The position numbers and the translations under genes are program-made. 20,857 nucleotides of DNA from Thalassiosira profunda (taxonomy: Eukaryota > Bacillariophyta > Thalassiosirophyceae > Thalassiosirales > Thalassiosiraceae). Positions 1-9,051 of this stretch are shown here, piece by piece. The stretch spans positions 1 through 20,857 of the forward strand of contig JALLAP010001039.1 of NCBI GenBank assembly GCA_036939355.1. The letters are read 5' to 3'. Within the stretch, counting starts at the first letter, position 1, and the number at the start of each line of letters is the position of its first letter. The notes beneath the pieces were generated by a model. That model was not told where the DNA came from. It searched no databases and saw only the letters and a program-made list of their open reading frames with translations.

Positions 1-2495
1 GCGGAGTCCCAGCTCGACACCATGACGACCAAAAATGCCGAGCTGTTCAATTTGCTGGAGCGCGAGGAGGCCAACACGGCCAAGATTTCCACCGAGCTGG
101 AGCAGTGCCAGACCGAGTCGACGAGCCTCTCTGCAAAGTACCAAGCCCTCGTGCACTCCTCCAAAGAGTCCGAGGAGGCGGCCACGGCCGCCCTCCGCGA
201 GAACCAGCTCAAGGCGGACGAGATACGCGTGCTGCGGGCCGAGGTGGAGCAGTTGACGCAAAAAAACACCGAGCTGTCCATCCAATCGACCGTCGAGCTC
301 GAGGCCGTGAACGAGCAGCTGCGGCTCCGCAAGGAGAAGCAGTACCAACTGCTGGGCAAGCTGCAGTCGCAGGAGGAGGTCAGCCGGCAGGCCGAGGACC
401 ACGTCAAGGACATGGAGCAGAGCGTCCGCGACCTGCGCCAAAAGTCGTCCGAGCTGCAGACGGCCCTGTCGCTCGAGACCAACGCCCGCATCAGCCAGGA
501 CAACTCCAACCGCACCCTGGCGATTGATTTCCAGGCCACGGCGGCGGAGAACAAGGAGCTGAGCTCCAAGCTGCAAGACCTCGAGCAGGATCGGCTCAAG
601 CTGGAAGCCGAGGCCCGCGACAACGGCGAGCAGCTGCGGGAGATGGCCGAAAAGGTGTTCCAGCTCCTCGAACGGCTCAAGCTCGCCGAGCTCGGCAAGA
701 AGAAGTCGATGGAGGCCCTGACCAAGAAGGAGCAGGAATTGTTCGCCCTCAAAAAGCAGCAGAGCAAGGTCGCCGAGGACAACGCCACCCAAAGACGGGC
801 CCGCGAGAAGGCGGAGGCCGAGAAGCGGGTCCTCGACGACCAGCTGCGCGGCCTCAAGAAGGTCAACTCGCAATTGGGCCAGAAGCTCAAGGACGAGGCC
901 AAGTCTCGCCTGCGGGAGGAGGAGGCGTCCAAAGAGGCCAACGAGAAGGTGCGCACGCTGGACGGCCGCCTCGCGTTTCTCCTCAACCGGCTGCAGACGG
1001 ACGAGGAGGCGCGGTCGTCGCAGCAGGAGGAGATCAAGAAGATGGAGGCCCAGCTGCAGGGCATCACGCAACGGTGCGAGACGCTCCAGTCCAAGCTCGC
1101 CACAGCCGAGGAGAGCGCCCGGGACGCCGCCGAGAAGCTCCAGCAGTCCGACAAGCAGCTGAAGGAGACCCGCATCAAGCACCAATCGCTCGAGCACACG
1201 CTCAAACTCCAAGAGGAGAGCGAGATCAAGGCCGAGCGCAAGGCCATCCAGTCCAAGGGTCAGCCCGCCAACAACCTCGCCGGCGGCCAGCTGCGCTTCT
1301 TCGTGGACAATCGGCCCTCCCTGGGCTACTCCGTCGTCGCCGGCAAGAGCCCGAAGGACAAGGTCTGGATCGAGGAGAAGGGCTGCAACGTCTTTTTGCG
1401 CAAGGTCCTGAAGAGCCAGAACGCGCAGGAATCGCTCGTCAAGCGCATCGCCGAGCTGTACGGCGCCATCTTGTACGGCGAGGAGCAGCTGGACAAGGCC
1501 CACGCCGACTNTCAAGCGCATCGCCGAGCTGTACGGCGCCATCTTGTACGGCGAGGAGCAGCTGGACAAGGCCCACGCCGACTCCAAGGCCCGCGACGAC
1601 GAGGTGGAGCGCTTCGATCGCGAATTGAACAAGATCCAGAGCGGCGTGTTGAAGGAGGAGGAGTCCAAGCGGCGCATCCTCCTGCGATACGTCCGCGCCG
1701 TCAAGGCCTCGGTGAGCCTGGGCGAGCCTGGGTGCGAGGAGGACCGGCGCGAGGTGGGCGGCGTGGGCGCAGGGAAGATCAACCTTCCCGAGGTGAGTTG
1801 CGCTCTGCTTGTCGACTCACTTATTCCGCTATCTCATCTCACTCACAACACCGCGTGCATCCTTGTTGGTTTAGGCAAGCATCAGCGACGAGGAGGTGCA
1901 CGTCGTCGCGGCCATGCTTCGCGACAATATCACGATCGAGGAGCTGCAGTTCCGAAAGAACAGCATTGGCGACGACGGCGCCCGCGCCATTGCGGCCGTG
2001 TTGGCCGAGCGCAGTGCCCTCAAGCTCATCGACCTGCGCGAGAATCGCATTGGCATGATTGGCGTCAAGACCATCGCCGACGCACTGGAGAGATCGAAGC
2101 GCGTGCACAAGGTGATGGTACATCCTGGAGGCAAGATTGAGGCCTTCGGGGCCTCCGAGCGCATACCCGAGTCGGATTCCTCGTCAGCCCTCGCCGTGCA
2201 GACGGTCTGCATTGTGGATGTCCGAGATCAAAATCGAGATGCTCTCGAAGAGACTTCCTTGCCTCGCGTCAAATCTCTCGAGAGAAAAGGCGGCAAGGCG
2301 AGCGCCACTCGACAAACTCCCTCCTCTGCCAGTCAGGGTCCCTCTTCCAAACAGCGCCCAAGGCCTTCAAGGAGCGCTTCCTCAACCAAAAGCACTGGCA
2401 GTAAAGCCAGCGTTGCCTCAGCATCAAAGCGAAACAGCTCCTCGGCTCCAAACAAACGACGGGGTATTCGCAACCTCAAGACGGATATAACATAA
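1..2495 (+). CDS. Coiled-coil / leucine-rich-repeat protein, 5' end outside window
   Basis: The frame is already open at base 1, so the Met at 22 is probably internal and the gene starts upstream. Exons seen are 1-1792 and 1875-2495, with an 82-nt intron (GTGAGT...TTTAG). Bases 1511-1583 are an assembly duplication; dropping them gives about 779 residues. The first ~410 residues are an almost unbroken Glu/Lys/Gln/Leu-rich coiled coil. Then comes a Gly/Pro-containing segment (GGQLRFFVDNRPSLGYS) that looks folded. After the intron come two to three ribonuclease-inhibitor-type leucine-rich repeats (IEELQFRKNSIGDDGARAI, LKLIDLRENRIGMIGVKTI). The last ~110 residues are a Ser/Lys/Arg-rich tail ending in NLKTDIT. 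The build suggests a structural or scaffold protein of cytoskeleton or cilium, but I recognise no named family, so the function is unknown. It is convergent with the next gene, with 93 bp between stops. Confidence 0.8.
1439..1583. repeat. 72-bp exact duplication around a single N (assembly scar)
   Basis: Bases 1439-1510 and 1512-1583 are identical over 72 bp and are separated only by the N at 1511. The coding frame breaks here, and it is restored exactly when 73 bases are removed (AHAD then SKARDDEVE). This is an unmerged overlap between two contigs, not a real repeat. Confidence 0.93.
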
Positions 2496-2588
2496 AGCCC
2501 TCTTGGTGCTCGTTCTTCGTTGTTGTTTGTTGCAGTCTACATCTCAGGCAGGAACTGCCGGTGCCAGGCCTACGGGGAAATGGAATGA

Positions 2589-4355
2589 TCAGGAATGTCG
2601 GCAATTGCAAAGAGAGACATCAACCACGAAACAACTGACCAGCCAGATTTCTTTCACTTCCATCTCGCAACTATGGAAGAGGAGCTCCATTTCGCTACCA
2701 AAGCCATCGAAGGCGTCCCGCAATTGACCCAGGTGCTTTGCTATTCTCTTCTCGCGCCTGACGTTGGATTTGGTTATCATCTCGTTCAGGTGGCCCCATA
2801 CTTTTTTGTCCTTGATAGCCACGCCATGCTTGTGCATTCCCTCGATGGTCCGGTTCCAGTAGTGGGCTACGACAACTGCCAAGGGCGGGCCCGGCTCTGA
2901 CAAAATCTCTTTCAGTTCATCCACCCAGTCCTCCACTGCCCTCTTCAATGGAGCCGTCCCATTGATCGCGCCTTGCCACACATTCTGCTGCGTCTGATGC
3001 CATGCCTGCGTGCCCATCTCAATCCATCGATCAATGTACAGCTCGTGCGTCTTTTCAACGAACTTGTGCGCCTGAGACCAGCTGTTGCGAAACGCAGCCG
3101 TGGCTTCGCGGAGGAGGTGCCGTCTGAGAGCATGAGATATGCAAGTCTCCATCATCGGCTGCAAATCCTTTCGGTCGATGCCAGTGTGTTTGTGGGTGGA
3201 AGTCAAATTGGTGATTGGCCGAAAGAACTTGTCTGGTATCGTAATCTCCAGCAGCATCTTCACAGACGATGACCCATCTTTCTTCACATGATTCTCGTAG
3301 ACACGCAGTGAAACGTTGGTGATGTTCACGAGGCCAATTCGTGGGTAAAGGCCCCTCACTTCGGGTGGCTTTGGCAATATATACAGCACCTCTGGGATGG
3401 ACATTGCTCCAAGATACAGCCCCGAAGTGTTGGATAGCTTCTCGATGCCGCGACCTTCTTTTCGCGGCAGTGCAAGTTCTCCCTTTTGGATGACAGCATT
3501 TATGGTGATGCCACTCAAATGCATAGATATGATGGGGCGTCTCCAAGACTGGAATGACACGTCCATCGTATCGACTTCTGCTGATGGCGGCAAATGAGAC
3601 GAGTGCTTGTTCTCACCGTCCGTGGTAGCTGTGAATTGGTCGCCCACATTGCTTTTCCTGCGAGGAATGGTATTGACTCTAGATGCATCGACATGTGGAC
3701 GGATCAGCCTCAAAACCTGCAACCAAGACTTTGATTGCACCTCTTCCTGCCTGGGCACAAACGCAACCTCCTCGGCCAGCGAATGGAGGGTCAATCCCCT
3801 CACTCGAAATGCAACTCGGTAATGCCAATTCCACGGAAGGACCAACCGCTCGAAGCGCAGACGCGTGCGCAGCGTTCGGTATCCCTCGCAGATGGGGTGC
3901 AATTTTCTCGAAGCATCAAACGCATTTGGCAGATTGGCATGTGGATTGCCATCGTTGCTGTTTGGGCGGTGCTGCTCGGGTGTTTTGCCAATGGAACACG
4001 TCGTGCTTTCTGCCACCGCGGAATCATCATCGTTTGCAGGTTGATCCCACAGATGCAGCGCCAGCCGCCAGAGAAGGGAGTCGATATGTTGAAATTGATT
4101 GCGTTTTTCTGACTGCTGTGCTTGCTGATGCATCTGCTCCAGTTGCTCGCCTCCCGGGATAACCTCTTGCACATAGTCCCCGTAATCAATCTGCACCAGC
4201 CGCCGCTGTTCCCCAACGCCCTCCATGTTGCTGCAATATCCATCGTGTGCCAATAGCAATTCATCGAGGCGTCCCGGCAGCGAGGCGAGCAGTGCCGCGA
4301 GCGCAACAATTAGCAGCAGCAGCGCTAGGGCTACCGCCGCGACGTTCGCCCTCAT
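2589..4355 (-). CDS. Orphan single-pass membrane protein, 588 aa
   Basis: One uninterrupted reading frame from an ATG at 4355 to a stop at 2589. Residues ~5-27 form an Ala/Leu/Val/Ile hydrophobic helix (signal anchor), leaving the rest as one large soluble domain. The middle part alternates short hydrophobic strands (ISMHLSGITINAV, IGLVNITNVSLRV, VKMLLEITIPDKF), which reads as beta-rich. The last third is helical and amphipathic, with many Trp, His and charged residues. There is no catalytic motif I recognise. A membrane anchor followed by a beta-rich body recalls chorein/bridge-like lipid-transfer proteins, but that is only an impression. Trp- and Arg-rich composition and the length of the frame argue that it is real. 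Its 3' end faces the LRR gene; its promoter would lie in 4356-4742. Confidence 0.75.
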   Translation of the reverse strand: MRANVAAVALALLLLIVALAALLASLPGRLDELLLAHDGYCSNMEGVGEQRRLVQIDYGDYVQEVIPGGEQLEQMHQQAQQSEKRNQFQHIDSLLWRLALHLWDQPANDDDSAVAESTTCSIGKTPEQHRPNSNDGNPHANLPNAFDASRKLHPICEGYRTLRTRLRFERLVLPWNWHYRVAFRVRGLTLHSLAEEVAFVPRQEEVQSKSWLQVLRLIRPHVDASRVNTIPRRKSNVGDQFTATTDGENKHSSHLPPSAEVDTMDVSFQSWRRPIISMHLSGITINAVIQKGELALPRKEGRGIEKLSNTSGLYLGAMSIPEVLYILPKPPEVRGLYPRIGLVNITNVSLRVYENHVKKDGSSSVKMLLEITIPDKFFRPITNLTSTHKHTGIDRKDLQPMMETCISHALRRHLLREATAAFRNSWSQAHKFVEKTHELYIDRWIEMGTQAWHQTQQNVWQGAINGTAPLKRAVEDWVDELKEILSEPGPPLAVVVAHYWNRTIEGMHKHGVAIKDKKVWGHLNEMITKSNVRREKRIAKHLGQLRDAFDGFGSEMELLFHSCEMEVKEIWLVSCFVVDVSLCNCRHS

Positions 4356-4742
4356 CCTGCCCTCGTCAGATCAACGACATGAGAGTTGAAACGAAAGCGG
4401 CCATCGGGGCCTGTGATTGCAATAGCCGGCAATTTCGTTGGATCTGCCCTCCATCAAGACCTCTACCTGACCGGTGCGAGCCTGAGACAGCGACGGGGAG
4501 TGGGGGGAACGATGTTGTTGTCTGTGGTTGGTGGTTGTGCCCCAGCTATGCCCAGTGGCAAGTCCACACGGCTGAGTTAGCTACCTGACGGCCAATACGT
4601 ACTTCGGCTACGTAGAGCCAACTTAGGTGCAATTCTGCAGACAACGCTAGATGAAATCACTTGATGCCTCCTAGCATGATCGGATCTTTCCGTAGCCATT
4701 CGCTGGGGCTAGTTGCAATACGATTCGTGAACCTTACGACAA
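4356..4742. promoter_or_regulatory. Intergenic: 3' flank of IMPase gene and promoter side of membrane-protein gene
   Basis: There is no convincing coding frame in this 387-bp gap. It lies between two minus-strand genes, so it must hold the IMPase 3' UTR and the promoter of the 588-residue membrane protein. Two TACGTA palindromes sit 13 bp apart (4596-4601 and 4609-4614), next to a CCAAT pentamer (4592-4596, plus strand). ACGT cores are the usual bZIP target, but a regulatory role is inference. Confidence 0.4.
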
Positions 4743-5775
4743 CTAAACCACGCCCGCTTCTGCCAAAGCCTCCAGAATTTGTGCGTGCACCTTCCCCCCA
4801 TTGCTCCCGCAGATCTTCCTCGTTCGTAAGTTCCACCGTTCATTGTTCAGATCGGTCATCGCCCCGCCCGCCTCCTCTATCAGAATTGACCCCGCCGCCA
4901 AATCCCACGAGCTCAAATCGTATTCCCAATATGCCGTCAGCCGCCCATTGGCCACCCACGCCAGCATCAGTGCCGCCGAGCCCAGCATCCGTATCGTTCT
5001 CACTTTGGGCATCATCACCGGCAGAGCTGCAAGGCTCATCTTCATGCTTTCTTCCGCCGGTGGCGAGCCCATGGCGACGATGGCATCGCCGATGGTAGAT
5101 TGTTCGCCCACTTTGATGCGCTCTCCGTTCATGTACGCTCCGCGGCCTCTTACTGCAGTGAACGTCTCCTTGCGGTGAGGATCGTGGATGACGCCGACGA
5201 CCACCTCTCCTTTGTACGCCACGGCCAAATCATTTGCAACTCATATGATGCACTCACTGGACGAAATTGGACGTGCCATCAATGGGATCCACTATCCACA
5301 GATACTGCGACGGATTGTCGGCCAGCTTGGCATCGATGGCGGCGGCGCTGGCCTCCTTCCCCGGCGGCACATCTTCCTCGCCGAGAAAGTCGTGCGAGGG
5401 AAACGTCGCGAGCACCGTTTCGCGGATGGTCTTCTCGCAGAGCGGATCGATGAGCGTCAGCAAATCCCGGCTGTTCGCCTTGCTCTTGAGCACGTCGGCG
5501 CCCCCCGCGTTGCCGAGTATGATCTCGCCCGCCTGCTCCGAGGCGCGGACGGCCGCGTCTAGGAGGGAATCGAGCGTCTCGTCCGGGGGGAGGTCGATGC
5601 CGTCGCTCGGGGCCGACATGCTTCTTCGTACTGCAACTCTGGGTGTGTGTGACGTCAGTGGGTTGACGGGTCGAAAGGATACCGGGGAGAAAGCGAGGCC
5701 GCCCGTAACGAGGTTCGACGCGGCGATTATCAGGAGCGCGAATGCAGGCGCTCTCGAGAGGATGCCGATGGACAT
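4743..5775 (-). CDS. Plastid-targeted inositol-monophosphatase-family phosphatase (junction damaged)
   Basis: Mg-dependent, Li-sensitive-type sugar/inositol phosphatase superfamily. Exon 1 is 5775-5258, ending in CA before a GTGAGT donor. The second coding block is readable from about 5228 to the stop at 4743. Seen motifs: GEEDV, then [12 protein letters not shown] (metal/phosphate site), then [17 protein letters not shown] (third metal ligand). The ATG at 5775 is chosen because it opens a signal peptide ([15 protein letters not shown]) with cleavage before FSP, an ASAFAP-like plastid address; an in-frame upstream ATG at 5931 would bury it. The likely substrate is inositol, galactose or histidinol phosphate, unresolved at this level; plant plastid IMPL enzymes are the closest functional analogy. 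The usual stretch after DGTxNFVH (G-x-P...VSI) is missing and the two blocks are out of frame with no canonical acceptor between them, so the model is incomplete. It is divergent from the lumen-protein gene. Confidence 0.85.
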
Positions 5776-6028
5776 TCTTTGGCGTTGTGCATCCCCTCCT
5801 GCTGGCGGAGGCGACGGTGCGGAGTGCTCCTCGCCCAGCCTCGCCTCGCCCTTTTGCTTTTGCTCCTCGCCTCCGGCCTCCTCCTCAAATAGCACTACGC
5901 AAATAATGCGATAAACACCAAACTTTATCATTTCAGTGTCGCAAGTGCTAGTTGGAGGCGTTTGTCAATGCTATGTATTATGTATTGTAGGCGGCTTGCG
6001 GCACTTTGGCACCGCGGGGAGGAACCAC
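5776..6028. promoter_or_regulatory. Shared promoter of two plastid-protein genes
   Basis: A 253-bp space between the start codons of the minus-strand IMPase and the plus-strand lumen protein. The left half is pyrimidine-rich on the plus strand (TCCTCGCC-like blocks). The right half is A/T-rich around 5885-5935 (AAATAATGCGATAAAC). I see no clear TATA box. Bidirectional use is inferred from the layout. Confidence 0.5.
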
Positions 6029-7402
6029 ATGGCGTCCAAACTGCTGCTAGCGGCGGCGGCCACCCTAGTCACCTGCGCTGGGGCTTTCGGCGTGCCCGCG
6101 CTCGTACCCGGCAGGCCGCGGTCGGGGGCTCTGAGAGCGCACGATGGCGAGGAATCTCCAACCATCGAGATCGAGTGCACCGAGCGCCCTTCCTCGCGCA
6201 GGAGGCATGATGGCGAGGAGTCTCCAACCATCGAGATCGAGTGCATCGAGGAGCGCCCTTCCTCGCGGAGGAGGTCCTTCCTCTCCTCGCTGCTCGTCGC
6301 GTCCTCGGTTTCTTTCCCGCTCGTTGCATCTCCTGATATGGCACTGGCCGCAAAGGGGGCGGCGGAATATGACTTAGAATGTGAGTATCGATAATGATGC
6401 CTATGATGTGTGCACACATCGGCTCAATCTCTGACCGTTTCCTGCACCCCCACACGCATCCAGATTACATGCGTGACCTTTTAATGGGCAACAAGCCGGA
6501 GGGCAATCTGCCCGCGTCCAACGGCCCGCCGCCGCATCCGCCTCGGACACTGAAAGGAGGGCTGCCGCCACTGCTCCTAGAGGACGATTTGCAACCATGC
6601 ATTCCGCTCCGGGAATTGGCACAATTGACCGACATACCCACAGCAAAACTTGCAGAGCAGGTCAGTGCCTTTCGAACCAAAGTATCGCCAGCCTTTCGGG
6701 TATCGCATCCGTGGAAGGAGGAGACGGTCCGCGACGAGTACTACTTTGACCTGACGTGCTATTCGATATGGAGGATCGCCGCCGCAGCGATACCGAAGGA
6801 CTATGCCAAGCGTGATTTGTTTGTGCGCAACATTGGGAGAAGGGTTCTGGACGAGATAATGAGCCAGGGGCTAATATCTCGAAAGTCGGTGGAGATTCTG
6901 AAGAGCGGAACACAGAAACAACTACCACTCACTGACACAACGCCCTGCATCGTCGAGCTACTCGACCTCTTTCAATCGTCCAACTACTGCACTGGATATC
7001 GACTGGGGGACAAGAACGACGAGGAGCGAACGGGAGCAACGGTGTTCGATGCTCTTGACGACGAGGAGATCTCCGGAGGCGGATCAGTCGACTGCCTCGT
7101 GAGCGTTTTTGACCCAGCAACCCTTGGCGGTGCGTTGCAAATAACAGGAGAGGGATCGCGCTTCGCACCCGATCTCGTGGGGCCAACGCTGGCTNCTTGG
7201 CGGTGCGTTGCAAATAACAGGAGAGGGATCGCGCTTCGCACCCGATCTCGTGGGGCCAACGCTGGCTGCCGTGTGGGAACGAGTGGGCGGAGGTTCTACG
7301 ATCAAGTTTGAGAGCTATTTTGTCGATCCAGTCTACAGGCCAAACCCGAAGGACTTCTTTCCCAACGAAAGGTTCTACCAATTCACGATTGCAAGGAAGT
7401 AG
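6029..7402 (+). CDS. Predicted thylakoid-lumen protein with tripartite targeting peptide
   Basis: Exons 6029-6380 and 6464-7402; the 83-nt intron (GTGAGT...TCCAG) joins codon T|AT. Bases 7195-7267 are an assembly duplication; without them the product is 405 residues. Targeting: signal peptide 1-19 with cleavage AGA|FGVP (plastid, ASAFAP type); an acidic duplicated spacer (residues 38-82); then RRRSFLSSLLVASSV...MALA|AKG, a twin-arginine thylakoid-transfer peptide with an Ala-x-Ala site near residue 107. The mature part (~298 residues) has a Pro-rich start, a helical core (YYFDLTCYSIWRIAAAAIPK) with Asp/Tyr/Trp residues, and ends in RFYQFTIARK. I do not recognise the mature domain, so its photosynthetic or lumenal role is unknown. 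The ATG at 6029 is chosen because it opens the signal peptide; the frame runs open to 5936. It ends 24 bp from the stop of the next gene. Confidence 0.87.
6140..6274 (+). repeat. In-frame tandem repeat (66 + 69 bp) inside the lumen-protein transit region
   Basis: Copy 1 (6140-6205) and copy 2 (6206-6274) encode HDGEESPTIEIEC-T-ERPSSRRR and HDGEESPTIEIEC-IE-ERPSSRRR. They differ by a few silent or single-base changes and one 3-base insertion, so the duplication is recent. Each copy ends in SSRRR; the second one supplies the twin arginines of the thylakoid signal. Confidence 0.95.
7123..7267. repeat. 72-bp exact duplication around a single N (assembly scar)
   Basis: Bases 7123-7194 equal 7196-7267, with an N at 7195. 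The frame of the lumen protein is lost at the N and recovered exactly on removing 73 bases (GPTLA then AVWERVGGG). Same length and form as the scar at 1439-1583, which points to the assembler and not to biology. Confidence 0.93.
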
Positions 7403-7426
7403 AGCCATATTGATTGCAGCTGTTTT

Positions 7427-9051
7427 TTATGGGAGTCTATCCTGGACAAACTGCTTCGTGTAGCGATTGAATGGCTCTTTGACGACTTCGTGCCACAACG
7501 CCTTTGCAATCGGATCGTCCTCTTGCTTCCTGCCGTCCTCAAACGAGCGCCTGCGGTTGATGCCCGAGCTGTACACCCAAATCAAGCTCTTGAGTTGCCC
7601 AGCCAATGATTCTCTGTCTGGCGCTTTGCTTGCTCTGGTTAGTTGATCCAATTTCTCACAGAAAGCAGCACAAAATGATGGCTGCGAGAGCAAATGATCC
7701 ACAACGGGCGAGCAGTGAAAGTCGATCCCCGCTGCACACACGTCGTTGGGGGTCAATTTGAGCAGACCTTCGGGACGAACGATACTGGCCGTGACGAGCT
7801 CTTTGCTCTTTTCACGGGCTTTCAGGTGTAAGATTCGTGGGAGCTCCCACCACTGAACAGTTTCTGCTGTTTCTAGAAGCAGCGATGCAGGAACGTTGCT
7901 TGTCGATGAAAATCGCTGCGCCCATCTGGCAGCAAACGAGTGTAGCATTTGCACGTCGCACTTCATCCCTCCGTATTGTGCCCGAAGTAGCATTGATCTC
8001 ATGTACACCGAGCAGATGTTGGCGTGTGCAGACGAGTCCTCCTCAAGAAACAAAGGTGCAACCATGGAGATCGACGTTGGCAATTGTTGGCCCTTTGCAT
8101 ATTCCAGCCTCTCATTCCAAGACAGTGCATCTTGGCGAGGACACGATGCCATCTCAAAGACTATCTGCAATACCCGTCTGAGCAGAGACATGCACGGAAC
8201 AAAGCTCTTGGACTCCGCCACCATCAACCACACCAAGAAGCCGAAATCGGGATGGAGCGTGCTGTCTTCGAGCACAATCACAGGCAGCCTCCGTATCAAA
8301 TCGGTCCACGAGCGATCGATCAGTTCCATCGCGACGCGGACCGCGGGAAGGGGGGCGCGTCGGCGAATGCTCTTCTGGAGACAACTTTTCAGCTGGGACA
8401 CCGAAAGCCTCGAGTGCCTACGAACGAGCTTTTGCATGTTGTTGCCCTGCGGACACGTGAGGGACGTGCTGATCGTCAATTCCAGCGGTCTCTCGCCCCC
8501 ATCCGCCGATGTAGCCTGCGGTTCTCCGTCCACATTTATGCTCTTCACTTTCTTAATTACCGTTGTCGCCGACCACTGCACGTCCTTCGTCTTGGTGGGA
8601 GATTCAAGACGCCTCTTGATGGGATGGATGCACTGCAACTCTCGCCCTTCTCTGTTTGGCTGCAATCAGTTCCATTAGAATCCTCTTCGACGGTCCACGT
8701 GACACGTCCGTCTTCATCGTGCAAATGAAATGTGTGCCGAATCACATCGTCTTGTTTGCTCGCCTTCGAGAAGACGGCGGACGACCGTTGCATCATGTGC
8801 GCAAATGCATTCCCCTCCTTCCGCGGCGTTTTGGTGGCAGACGATGAAGGCGCACCGGGCAGGCCCTTCTTCTTCTCGGATGCATCGGATGGTGCACTCG
8901 TCCCAATCCCAATGCATCGATCGAGGTGAGCGTTTACTTCTTGCTCCGTGACAGTCATGCCGCACCCTGCCGGGCAAGGAAAGCGCTTTCTTCTCGCGCT
9001 ATCGCCGCCCTTGCCCCGGGAATTGCGCATGAGGGCGTCGAGCGCCGACAT
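7427..9051 (-). CDS. UBZ4-like zinc-finger protein of unknown function (frame break at 8557-8665)
   Basis: Two long frames in series. The first starts at the ATG at 9051 (MSALDALMRNSRGKGG; an in-frame ATG at 9150 is an alternative). It holds C26-x3-C30-x11-H42-x3-C46 (FPCPAGCGMTVTEQEVNAHLDRCI without its last two residues is the finger core). This is close to the Rad18-type UBZ4 ubiquitin-binding finger, with one extra residue between the first cysteines. The second frame runs to a TAA at 7427-7429 and contains LQKSIRRRAPLPAVRVAMEL, RRLPVIVLEDSTLHPDFGF and LVWLMVAESKSF, then ends in FVQDRLP. That C-terminal region looks conserved but I cannot name it. Both frames are open over 8557-8665 and need a shift equal to an intron of length 3n+2. 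A GT...TTGCAG intron of 86 nt (GTGATT donor, phase 0) would fit, but it removes coding-looking sequence; a sequencing frameshift is the alternative. A UBZ4 finger would suggest ubiquitin binding in DNA-damage response (inference). Confidence 0.7.

Noticed and set aside
3055..3546. 163-codon minus frame inside the 588-residue gene
   Set aside because: It overlaps a longer intact frame on the same strand and has no recognisable content.
5230..5257. Ultra-short (18-28 nt) intron in the IMPase gene
   Set aside because: No AG-ended version restores the frame or the missing conserved segment; missing sequence is more likely.
5267..5914. 215-codon plus-strand frame opposite the IMPase
   Set aside because: It is a shadow of exon 1; the minus strand holds the WIVDPIDGT motif and a signal peptide.
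6140..6274. CRISPR-like or satellite array
   Set aside because: Only two adjacent in-frame copies with no spacers; it is a protein-level duplication.
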